From Gammaproteobacteria bacterium (GTDB taxonomy: Bacteria > Pseudomonadota > Gammaproteobacteria > Pseudomonadales > Azotimanducaceae), in NCBI GenBank assembly GCA_028821405.1, contig JAPPGK010000101.1:1-64000 (forward strand): a stretch of DNA of 64,000 nt, read 5' to 3'. A program made the position numbers and the translations under genes. Of this stretch, positions 42,087-49,974 are shown piece after piece. Below the pieces are notes generated by a model. The model was given only the letters and a program-made list of their open reading frames with translations, was not told the DNA's origin and searched no databases. Positions within the stretch are counted from its first letter, which is position 1; every line of letters begins with the position of its first letter.

Positions 42087-42185
42087 AGGCCGGAGATCGC
42101 GAGACGCCGAGGCGAACATCGGCAGAGACGGGCGGGGGCCGTCCTTGGACCCCGCCTGTCACATCACGGGTTGTAAGGTGACGCA

Positions 42186-42204
42186 ACGTTCATACCATGA
42201 ACGT
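42186..42204. promoter_or_regulatory. palindromic operator candidate before the aquaporin gene
   Basis: ACGTTCAT-ACC-ATGAACGT is a perfect 8-3-8 palindrome ending 20 bp before the aquaporin ATG. Its size and place fit a dimeric repressor site. I cannot assign the regulator. Confidence 0.45.
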
Positions 42205-42224
42205 ACACTGCCGTCCTGGATTGG

Positions 42225-42911
42225 ATGGCGGATCGCCGCGACATGGAACTTCCCCGCGCATTGGTCGCCGAAGGTCTCGGTACGCTGCTGCTGCTTGCCA
42301 CCGTGGTCGGCTCCGGGATCATGGCCGAGAACCTGGCCGGCGGCAACGACGCCGTGGCACTGCTCGGCAACACGCTCGCCACCGGCGCAATCCTCGCGGT
42401 GCTGATCACCATGTTGGCGCCGCTTTCGGGCGCGCACTTCAACCCGGCGGTGACGATCGCATTCCTGGTCCGCCGGGAGGTCCGCGTCAGCACGGCGGCG
42501 GCGTACATCGGGGTACAGGTCGCAGGCGGTCTGGCTGGCGCGGCGCTTGCCCACGCGATGTTCGACATGGACCTGGTCCAGGTTTCGACCCAGGCGCGGA
42601 CCGGGATGGGTCAGTGGCTGGCGGAGGCCGTGGCGACGTTCGGGCTGGTGGCGACCATTCTCGCGACCTTGAAGGCGCGCCCGTCGGCCCTCGCGGCGAT
42701 GGTTGGGCTCTACATCAGCGCCGGGTACTGGTTCACCGCGTCGACATCCTTCGCCAACCCCGCCGTGACCATCGCCCGGTCGTTCACCGATACCTTCAGC
42801 GGGATCGCGCCCGCCGACGCCCCGGCATTCATCGTCGCGCAGTTCGTCGGTGCCGTTCTCGCCACCGGCCTGATGGGGTGGCTGCTTGGGGATCGCCGGT
42901 CGTCCACATAG
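42225..42911 (+). CDS. aquaporin/MIP family channel
   Basis: 228-residue six-helix channel with two half-helix NPA motifs, HFNPAVTIAF and FANPAVTIAR; the arginine after the second NPA is the selectivity-filter arginine. ELPRALVAEGLGTLLL is the family start. Variants of this group are often found with arsenic-resistance genes, but none is adjacent here. Start at ATG 42225 or ATG 42243; neither has a strong ribosome site. Confidence 0.9.
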   Translation: MADRRDMELPRALVAEGLGTLLLLATVVGSGIMAENLAGGNDAVALLGNTLATGAILAVLITMLAPLSGAHFNPAVTIAFLVRREVRVSTAAAYIGVQVAGGLAGAALAHAMFDMDLVQVSTQARTGMGQWLAEAVATFGLVATILATLKARPSALAAMVGLYISAGYWFTASTSFANPAVTIARSFTDTFSGIAPADAPAFIVAQFVGAVLATGLMGWLLGDRRSST

Positions 42912-43020
42912 ACGCTCTCGAGCGCACGCCAGTCAATAACCGTCTCGTTGTCGAATTGCTGGCACCCGTGGGTCGTCTCGCTAGGTGGTACCATCCCGCC
43001 TCCAACCTCGGAGGATCACC

Positions 43021-43566
43021 ATGAAGCACAGTCGATTCGCCCTGCTGGGCGTCCTGTTGGGCCTTGCCCTTGGCGCAAACGCCACCGAACTCAAGGTTGG
43101 CGACAAGGCACCCGCCTTCAACCTGGAGTCGACGCACGGCGGCACCTACCAGCTCGGCGAAAAACCCGTCGTGCTCGCCTGGTTCCCGAAGGCTTACACC
43201 CGGGGCTGTACAATCGAGTGCAAGTCGCTGGCGGAGAACGGCCATCTGATCGAGGCCTTCGACGTCGACTACTTCATGGTCAGCTGCGACGCCATCGAGG
43301 ACAACAAGGGTTTCGCCGCCGAGAACAATGCCAAGTTCCCGTTGCTGTCCGACCCCACCAAGGAGACCGCCACGGCCTACGGCGTGTTGAACGAAAGGGG
43401 CGTGCCCAGCCGGCACAACTACTACATCGCTGCCGACGGCACCATCCTTGCCATCGACCGGATCGTCAACCCGGCAACTGCCGCGGAGGATATCGCCGCC
43501 CGGTTGGCCGAACTGGACATCCCCAAGGTCGCCAAGGAAGCGGCGGAGGCCGACACCGACACCTGA
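43021..43566 (+). CDS. periplasmic peroxiredoxin (PrxQ/BCP-like)
   Basis: 181-residue thiol peroxidase with a signal peptide (FALLGVLLGLALGANA), so it acts outside the cytosol. The peroxidatic cysteine is in FPKAYTRGCTIECKS and a second cysteine follows at C-x3-C+1 spacing as in PrxQ/BCP proteins. Usual family VKPT/FYPxxxTPGCT positions read YTRGCT, a common exported variant. GGAGG precedes ATG 43021. It precedes the sulfatase gene by 59 bp on the same strand. Confidence 0.88.
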   Translation: MKHSRFALLGVLLGLALGANATELKVGDKAPAFNLESTHGGTYQLGEKPVVLAWFPKAYTRGCTIECKSLAENGHLIEAFDVDYFMVSCDAIEDNKGFAAENNAKFPLLSDPTKETATAYGVLNERGVPSRHNYYIAADGTILAIDRIVNPATAAEDIAARLAELDIPKVAKEAAEADTDT

Positions 43567-43625
43567 CCGCTTGACGGCGGGCGGTCCGCCCCTGGACGCG
43601 CGAAGAGGCCACGAAGGAGAACGCC

Positions 43626-45098
43626 ATGAAGGCCGTCATGGTCATGTACGACTCGCTGAACCGGCACATGCTGCCGAACTACGGCTGCGACTGGACCCTG
43701 GCGCCGAACTTCATCCGTCTCGGCGAACGCGCGGTCACCTTCGACAACCACTACGTGGGCTCCATGCCCTGCATGCCGGCGCGGCGGGAACTGCATACCG
43801 GCCGGCACAACTTCCTGCACCGCTCCTGGGGACCCTTCGAGCCTTTCGACGACTCCACCTTCACGATCCTCAAAGAGAACGGCGTCTACACCCACCTGGT
43901 CTCGGACCACTACCACTACTGGGAAGACGGCGGCGCCACCTACCACCATCGCTATTCGAGCTGGGTGAACGTCCGTGGCCAGGAGGGCGACACCTGGAAG
44001 GGCGAAGTGGCGGACCCGGACATTCCGGAGCACCACGGTCGGATCGTGCGCCAGGACTGGATCAACCGGAAGTACATGGATCAGGAACACCTAACGCCCC
44101 AGGCGCGCACCTTCGCCGAGGGCCTCGAGTTCCTCGAAACCAACCGCGACCAGGACAACTGGTACCTGCAGATCGAGACCTTCGATCCCCACGAGCCGTT
44201 CTTCACCCTGAAACAGTGGAAGGATCGCTATAACTTTTTCCGCGCTGAGGGCTCCGAGTGGGACGGGCCCCACTTCGACTGGCCCAAGTACGAACGCGTC
44301 AGCGAAGATCCCGACGCCGTCGAGTACCTGCGCTACCAGTATGCCGCGTTGCTCACCCAATGCGACCACTACCTGGGCCGGGTCATCGACTTCATGGACG
44401 AACACGACATGTGGCGCGACACCATGCTGCTCGTGGTCACCGACCACGGCTTCCTGCTCGGCGAGCACGACTGGTGGGGCAAGGCGCGCATGCCCTGGTA
44501 CAACGAGACCGCGCACATCCCGTTCTTCGTCTGGGATCCGCGCACCGGCGTCAAGGACGTCCATCGCCGTAGCCTCACGACCACCATCGATGTCGGCCCG
44601 ACGCTGCTCGACTATTTCGGGATGACGCCGCCGCCGGACATGGACGGAAACCCGCTTCGCGCGACCGTCGAGGACGACACCAAGGTGCGGGATGTCGCGA
44701 TCTACGGCATGTTCGGCGCCCACGTGAACATCACCGACGGCCGCCACGTCTACATGCGCGGTCCGGAGGACGACAACCAGCCGCTCAACCAATACACCCT
44801 GATGCCCACGCACATGAGAAGCCCGTTCTCGCCGCAGGAGCTTGCGGACATGCAATGGAACGAACCCTTGGGTTTCACCAAGGGCTGCCCGGTGATGCGC
44901 ATCCCGTCCCGGGGCATGGGTCGATTCGCCGAGGTCTTCAAGACGCAGCTCTTCGATCTCGCCACCGACCCGGGCCAGACCAACCCGATCGAGGATGCCG
45001 CCGTCGAGGCCCGGATGACGGCGGCGTTGGAGGGCGCCTTGGCCGAACACCAGGCGCCCGTCGAACAGTACGAGCGGCTGGGCTTGTCTCAGCCCTGA
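43626..45098 (+). CDS. sulfatase (formylglycine-dependent, arylsulfatase-like)
   Basis: 490-residue sulfatase-fold hydrolase. The activation motif CMPARRELHTGRHN (C-x-P-x-R) allows conversion of Cys to formylglycine; metal ligands lie in MVMYDSLNRH and VVTDHGFLLGEHDWWGK. No signal peptide is visible, so it is probably cytosolic or exported unconventionally. AAGGAGAACGCC precedes the ATG. Substrate unknown; it could be an arylsulfatase, choline-sulfatase-like or phosphonate hydrolase-like member. No sulfatase-modifying gene is in the window. Confidence 0.9.
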   Translation: MKAVMVMYDSLNRHMLPNYGCDWTLAPNFIRLGERAVTFDNHYVGSMPCMPARRELHTGRHNFLHRSWGPFEPFDDSTFTILKENGVYTHLVSDHYHYWEDGGATYHHRYSSWVNVRGQEGDTWKGEVADPDIPEHHGRIVRQDWINRKYMDQEHLTPQARTFAEGLEFLETNRDQDNWYLQIETFDPHEPFFTLKQWKDRYNFFRAEGSEWDGPHFDWPKYERVSEDPDAVEYLRYQYAALLTQCDHYLGRVIDFMDEHDMWRDTMLLVVTDHGFLLGEHDWWGKARMPWYNETAHIPFFVWDPRTGVKDVHRRSLTTTIDVGPTLLDYFGMTPPPDMDGNPLRATVEDDTKVRDVAIYGMFGAHVNITDGRHVYMRGPEDDNQPLNQYTLMPTHMRSPFSPQELADMQWNEPLGFTKGCPVMRIPSRGMGRFAEVFKTQLFDLATDPGQTNPIEDAAVEARMTAALEGALAEHQAPVEQYERLGLSQP

Positions 45099-45143
45099 GC
45101 GGTTCGCCGCCGACAGCTAGACGCTCGTTCGGCGGCATGAGCA

Positions 45144-47096
45144 ATGACTGACGTCCCCGTTGTGGGCGAGACCACTCGAACCGACGACCTGAACTTCCGT
45201 CGGGTCGTCCACATCTTTGTGCGCACCTGGCCCTTCATCCGGCCGGCCGTCAAGCATCTCGTGATCTTCGTCGCGGTGTCGGTGGCCATCGCGGTCTACA
45301 GCGCCGTACTGGTGTTCATCATCACTGGCCTCATGAACGGCGGCATCGTCGCGGGCAGGCCGTTGGGCCAACTCCATGTCGCCATCTACGGTCTGGATCC
45401 TGCTGTCTACGTGAACGTCGAGTCCCTGTCGGACGAAGCCCGGCTGTCCCTTTGCTGGCCGGTCATCCTGAGCACGACACCGCTGCTGCTGGTCGCCGTC
45501 GGCGGCGCCTTGATCCTCCTCTACTACGGCATCTGGATCTTCCAGGGCATCAACCAGCGCATGCGCGTCACCTTGATCGACCGCCTGCAGGCGCAATCGC
45601 TGGCCTTTCACGCGTCCGCTCAAACGGGGGACGCCATCTACCGGGTCTACCAGGACAGCGCCATGGTGACTTCCATCATCCGGGCGATCTTCCTCGAGCC
45701 GCTGATGTTCATGGGGCGCCTACTGTTCGGCGTCGCGGTCATCGCGGCATTCGACCCGTGGTTGGCGCTGATGCTTGCCGCAACGGTGTTTCCGATCCTC
45801 TACTTGGGTCTCAAATTCTCGTCGCGACTCAGGATCGCGTTCCGGCGTGCCCGGGAGACCAACAGCCGGTTGACGTCGTGGATCCAGGAAAGCGTACTCG
45901 GCGTGCGTGTCGTCAAGGCGACGCTGGGCGAGGCGGCGCGGGAGCAATCGTTCCGGGACCACTCCATGACGGCCTTCGATGCCGCGTTCCGTGCGCGCAC
46001 GCTGCTTACCGTGATGGGCATCCTCGCTTTCGCGATCATCGCCGCGACGGTGCTGGCCACCCAATCCACCGCCGCGATGTACGCCAACTCGGGTGCCGAG
46101 ACGTTCGCCCGGAACCTGCTGCTCGGCTTCGGCTTCGCGGTCTGGAACCTCGGTTCGTTTACGGCCGCCACCGGGCGCATCGGGGACGGATTGGGCTCGA
46201 TCAACGCCTTGATTTCCATTTGGGGGCGCGCCCAGGACATGGCGATCGGCCTCGGCCGGGTATTCGAGATCCTGGATCTTGAGCCCGACATCGAGGACGC
46301 GCCGGGTGCCCGGGCCATGGCGGACTTGCGCGAAGACGTCGTATTCACCGGTGTCGCGTTCGGCTACCAGCCGGGTCGACCGGTCCTGGCCGAAGTCGAC
46401 TTGGCCGCTCGGCGAGGGACGATCACCGCCGTGGTGGGCCCCACGGGCGCCGGCAAGTCGACGTTGATGGCCCTGCTGCTTCGACTTGCCGATCCGGACT
46501 CCGGCCGCGTCGAGATCGACGGGTCCGACATTCGCACCCTCACCGTCGACTCCCTACGCGCCAACATCGCGTTGGCGACCCAGGAGAACGTGCTGTTCTC
46601 CGACACCGTGCTGGAGAACATCCGCTACGCCGCGCCCGGCGCCTCCCGGGCCGCAGCCGTCGCGGCCGCCAAGGTGGCGTGCGCCGACGAGTTCATTTCC
46701 GCCTTGCCCCAGGGCTACGACACGCCCTTGGGAGAACGGGCCGCCAAGCTGTCGAGCGGTCAGCGGCAACGCCTGGTCATCGCCCGAGCGGTAATCAAGG
46801 ATGCGCCGATATTGATCCTCGACGAGCCCACCGCCGCCCTGGACGCCGAGACCGAGCTCAAGGTGCTGGACAACCTCAAGGCCTGGGGTCGGGACCGTTG
46901 CATCTTCCTGGTCACCCACCGTCTGTCCACGGTGCGTCGGGCTGACCGAGTCGCCTACCTACGCGACGGGCGGATCCTCTCGTGGGGCGGCCACGACGAG
47001 CTGATGGCCGAAGACGGCGCATACGCGCGGTTCGTGAACGCCGAAACGCATGCCGTCCAGATCGCCGGGGAATCCGCCATGGCGGACGACGAATGA
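45144..47096 (+). CDS. ABC exporter half-transporter 1
   Basis: 650-residue membrane-ATPase fusion. The N-terminal half has six helices of the ABC type I exporter fold with an unusually long first extracytoplasmic loop (residues 65-110). The nucleotide domain shows Walker A GPTGAGKST at about 432, signature LSSGQRQR at about 535, Walker B ILILDEPTAALD at about 556 and the switch histidine in THRLSTV. The stop overlaps the next start as ATGA, so the two products likely form a heterodimer. The substrate is unknown. Confidence 0.92.
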   Translation: MTDVPVVGETTRTDDLNFRRVVHIFVRTWPFIRPAVKHLVIFVAVSVAIAVYSAVLVFIITGLMNGGIVAGRPLGQLHVAIYGLDPAVYVNVESLSDEARLSLCWPVILSTTPLLLVAVGGALILLYYGIWIFQGINQRMRVTLIDRLQAQSLAFHASAQTGDAIYRVYQDSAMVTSIIRAIFLEPLMFMGRLLFGVAVIAAFDPWLALMLAATVFPILYLGLKFSSRLRIAFRRARETNSRLTSWIQESVLGVRVVKATLGEAAREQSFRDHSMTAFDAAFRARTLLTVMGILAFAIIAATVLATQSTAAMYANSGAETFARNLLLGFGFAVWNLGSFTAATGRIGDGLGSINALISIWGRAQDMAIGLGRVFEILDLEPDIEDAPGARAMADLREDVVFTGVAFGYQPGRPVLAEVDLAARRGTITAVVGPTGAGKSTLMALLLRLADPDSGRVEIDGSDIRTLTVDSLRANIALATQENVLFSDTVLENIRYAAPGASRAAAVAAAKVACADEFISALPQGYDTPLGERAAKLSSGQRQRLVIARAVIKDAPILILDEPTAALDAETELKVLDNLKAWGRDRCIFLVTHRLSTVRRADRVAYLRDGRILSWGGHDELMAEDGAYARFVNAETHAVQIAGESAMADDE

Positions 47097-49066
47097 CGGA
47101 ATCGGCGCCGCAAGAGATGCGCATTACCAGCCGGGAGACTTTCGTCCTGCTGGGCCGTTCGCTGCAATTCGTGTGGCCCTATCGGCGCCAGATCGCCGTC
47201 AAACTCGGACTGACCCTGGTCGGCTTGAGCGTGGTGCTGTTCCTGCCCTGGCCGATCAAGATCCTGATCGACCACGTTGTCGAAGGTCTTCCGGTGGGGT
47301 CGTCGCCCACGCCCTATCCCCCCTACGTAGCCTGGTTCGTCGACCTGCTGCACGGGCTGACGCCGTTCGAGATCGTCTGGGCGATCGTCGGCGTGTGCGT
47401 GGTCGGCATCGTCCTGATCGGTGGTTTCGGCGGCGGCGTTGCCCGTGACAACGCCGGCGGGGGCCTCGCCGAGGGTCTCGATACGGCGACCCAGAGCGAG
47501 AACCAGGCCAACGAGTCCGGCAGCCGGGTCAGCGGACTGCTCGGCCTCTACGAGTTCCGCTACCAGCTTCGCATCACCCATCGCATCAACCACGCCTTGC
47601 GCACGCTCCTGTTCGGAAGGGTCATGTCCTGGCCGATGGTGCGGTTCGCGGACGCGAGCGTCGGGGATGCCGTGTACCGGACCATGTACGACACGCCGGC
47701 CATCTCGCGGGTCTGCTACGACATCCTGGTGCTGCCCATCGCCAACCTGTTCGTGATCGCGACGGTGATCTGGACCACGGCGCATAGCTTCAGCGCGGTG
47801 CCCTCGGTGGTTGTCGTGGCCTGCCTCGCGGCCCCCATGGTGCTCCTCTCGACGCTCGTGATGACGGGCATGACCCGGCGCCGGGCCCTCGCCAGCCGGG
47901 AGGCCGGCGCCGTCACCACCGCCACCGTGGAGGAGGGTGTGGCCAACGCGGTCGCGGTGCAGGGTCTCGGTGCCAGCCAACGCCAACGCGACGACTTCGC
48001 CGGCGACAGCGAGACGTCGTTCAAGCGTTTCCGGGCCTACATGGTGATGTTCCTCCTGATGCTCCTGGTGCAGGCCACGGTCGGCACGGTTCTGGTTTTC
48101 TACGTCTTCTTCGACATCTGCGCCGCCGTCGTGGAGGGGCGCATGTCGGCGGGGGACTTCAGCGTGGTCTACGCCTACTTCGTGCAGTTGGTCACCAACG
48201 TCAGTGGCCTGGGCGCGATGTGGTTCAACCTGCAGAACAACGTGTCGGGCATGCGCCGGGTATTCGAAGTCGCGGACTCGACGGTGGATGCGGACTCGCA
48301 GGGAGATCGAGCCGTCGAGAAGCCCGTCCAACATGTCCGCGTGGAACGAGCCACGTTCCGGTATCCGGACGGCACGGACGCGGTGCAAGACGTGGATCTC
48401 GAAGGGCGCGTCGGCGAGGTGGTCGCCTTGGTGGGTGCCACGGGTGCCGGCAAGAGCACGTTGGCCTACCTGGTCGCCGGCTTTGTCCAGCCGACCGGGG
48501 GCGCTGTCCTCTACGACGGCGTCGATGCCCGGAGGCTGCGCGCGGATGCGGTGCGCGCCCAGGTCGCCTTCGTGTTCCAGGAGCCGTTCGTGTTCGACGA
48601 CACGGCGGCCGCCAATATCCGCATGGGCTATCCAGCCGCTTCGGATGCGGAGATCGCCGCGGCGGCGCGCACCGCGGGCGCGTTGGATTTCATCGAAGCG
48701 TTGCCGGACGGCTTCCAGACCCGTTTGGGCCGTGCGGGAGCGCGACTCTCCGTCGGTCAGAAACAACGCCTGGCAATCGCCCGGGGACTGGTGAGTCCCG
48801 CGCCCATTCTCGTGCTGGACGAGCCGACGGCCGCTCTCGATCCCGAGACCGAGAACGCCCTGGTCGAAGCCCTCAAGCCCGAGCGGTCGCGACGACTGCT
48901 GATCGTCATCGCCCACCGCTTGAGCACCATCCGAACCGCGGATCGCATCTGCTTTCTGGACGAGGGTCGCATTGTCGAGACCGGCAGCCACGACGAACTG
49001 ATGGCGAAGCCGAACGGCGCGTACAAGCGGTTCGTGGATCTGCAGGTTGATGCGGTCGTTGCCTAG
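47093..49066 (+). CDS. ABC exporter half-transporter 2
   Basis: 657-residue partner of the preceding gene. The membrane domain carries a glycine- and acid-rich insert (FGGGVARDNAGGG to ANESGSRVSG, residues 120-160). The ATPase domain has Walker A GATGAGKST at about 447, signature LSVGQKQR at about 551, Walker B ILVLDEPTAALD at about 572 and AHRLSTI. Both halves keep the catalytic glutamate, so neither nucleotide site is obviously degenerate. Its 3' end ([16 protein letters not shown]) is repeated twice downstream as stubs. Confidence 0.93.
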   Translation: MTESAPQEMRITSRETFVLLGRSLQFVWPYRRQIAVKLGLTLVGLSVVLFLPWPIKILIDHVVEGLPVGSSPTPYPPYVAWFVDLLHGLTPFEIVWAIVGVCVVGIVLIGGFGGGVARDNAGGGLAEGLDTATQSENQANESGSRVSGLLGLYEFRYQLRITHRINHALRTLLFGRVMSWPMVRFADASVGDAVYRTMYDTPAISRVCYDILVLPIANLFVIATVIWTTAHSFSAVPSVVVVACLAAPMVLLSTLVMTGMTRRRALASREAGAVTTATVEEGVANAVAVQGLGASQRQRDDFAGDSETSFKRFRAYMVMFLLMLLVQATVGTVLVFYVFFDICAAVVEGRMSAGDFSVVYAYFVQLVTNVSGLGAMWFNLQNNVSGMRRVFEVADSTVDADSQGDRAVEKPVQHVRVERATFRYPDGTDAVQDVDLEGRVGEVVALVGATGAGKSTLAYLVAGFVQPTGGAVLYDGVDARRLRADAVRAQVAFVFQEPFVFDDTAAANIRMGYPAASDAEIAAAARTAGALDFIEALPDGFQTRLGRAGARLSVGQKQRLAIARGLVSPAPILVLDEPTAALDPETENALVEALKPERSRRLLIVIAHRLSTIRTADRICFLDEGRIVETGSHDELMAKPNGAYKRFVDLQVDAVVA

Positions 49067-49083
49067 GGAGTGCGTCCACCATT

Positions 49084-49117
49084 GACTCATGATGAATGAG
49101 TCGTTCAGACTCATCAT
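49084..49117. promoter_or_regulatory. triple GACTCAT operator overlapping the vapB start region
   Basis: GACTCAT occurs at 49084, inverted as ATGAGTC at 49096 and again as GACTCAT at 49108, with regular 5-nt spacers (12-bp period). Alternating half-sites at this place fit binding of a ribbon-helix-helix antitoxin to its own promoter. The upstream in-frame ATG at 49089 lies inside it. Confidence 0.5.
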
Positions 49118-49364
49118 GATGACTAAACGCATGCAAGTTCTATTTGACGACGAGGAGTATCGGGGGATACAGCGCGTCGCACGCGAGTGCCATATGACCG
49201 TGGCTGAGTGGGTGCGCCAGTCTCTGCGCGAAGCGCGGATGACCCGGCAGTCGGTCGCACAGGCCAAACTGCGGGCCGTGGATGAAGCGACTCGCCATAG
49301 TTTCCCCGTTGGCGACATCGAGACGATGCTTCGGGAAATCGAAGCGGGCCGGTTGCCGGAGTGA
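49116..49364 (+). CDS. VapB-type antitoxin (ribbon-helix-helix)
   Basis: About 82 residues. The N-terminus TKRMQVLFDDEEYRGIQRVA then VAEWVRQSLREAR has the strand-helix-helix pattern of RHH/CopG regulators, followed by an acidic toxin-binding tail (IETMLREIEAGRLPE). It should repress its own operon and neutralise the PIN toxin, which overlaps it by 4 bp (GTGA). Start uncertain: ATGs at 49089, 49116 and 49119 are in frame without a clear ribosome site. Confidence 0.82.
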   Translation: MMTKRMQVLFDDEEYRGIQRVARECHMTVAEWVRQSLREARMTRQSVAQAKLRAVDEATRHSFPVGDIETMLREIEAGRLPE

Positions 49365-49756
49365 TCTTCGTCGACTCCAACGTCCCCATGTACCTGGTCG
49401 GCGCGGAACACCCTAACAAGGTCCGGGTGAGCGAGCTTCTCGCACAGTTCATTCGCGAGAACGAGCGTCTCGTGACCGATGTCGAGGTCTATCAAGAGGT
49501 GCTGCACCGATACGTGTCGATCCGTCGCCATGACGCGATCGACCCGGCTATCGCCAGTCTTGATGGGATCGCCGACGAGGTGCTGCCGGTCAACATTGCC
49601 GATATCCGGGCTGCCCGACAGCTGATCGCGTCGGTCGATGGCATCTCCGCCCGGGACGCCCTCCATGCCGCCGTGATGCGAAACGCGGGCATCGACCGGA
49701 TCTTCAGCCTTGATGGCGGTTTCGACGCCGTTCCCGGGGTGGTGCGGCTGGCGTAG
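49361..49756 (+). CDS. VapC-type PIN-domain toxin
   Basis: 131-residue PIN ribonuclease toxin. The acidic residues are in place: Asp5 in FVDSNVPMY, Glu near 46 in DVEVYQEVL, Asp near 99 in SARDALHAA and Asp near 117 in IFSLDGGFD. Known VapC toxins cut tRNA or rRNA. It starts with GTG overlapping the antitoxin stop. It is followed 18 bp later by a stub of an ABC ATPase gene, and the module lies directly behind the ABC exporter. Confidence 0.87.
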   Translation: MIFVDSNVPMYLVGAEHPNKVRVSELLAQFIRENERLVTDVEVYQEVLHRYVSIRRHDAIDPAIASLDGIADEVLPVNIADIRAARQLIASVDGISARDALHAAVMRNAGIDRIFSLDGGFDAVPGVVRLA

Positions 49757-49774
49757 CGACGGACATGTGCGGCT

Positions 49775-49966
49775 GTGCCCTCACGGGGGGATCGCCTGAC
49801 CATCGTCGTCGCGCACCGGTTGTCGACCATCGAACGCGCCAATCGCATCGTGTATCTCGACCAGGGTCGGATCGTCGAAACCGGAAGCCACGACGAGTTG
49901 ATGGCGAAGCCCTACGGCGTGTACAAGCGGTTCGTGGATCTGCAGGTCGGCACGAGCGCCGCCTAA
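49775..49966 (+). pseudogene. 3'-end stub of an ABC ATPase gene (stub B)
   Basis: Encodes only the last 60 or so residues of an ABC nucleotide domain, from the switch histidine onward ([18 protein letters not shown], then [16 protein letters not shown] and YKRFVDLQV). Over an 83-bp stretch it differs from the end of the upstream exporter gene at about nine positions by eye; 27 bp at GTACAAGCGG onwards are identical. Walker A, signature and Walker B are missing. Its TAA is followed 8 bp later by the start of the 896-residue gene. Confidence 0.8.
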
Positions 49967-49974
49967 GGACGGTC

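Noticed and set aside
45144-49066. Toxin or bacteriocin exporter with its own precursor peptide
   Set aside because: No peptidase C39 domain in the ABC proteins and no small double-glycine leader ORF nearby.
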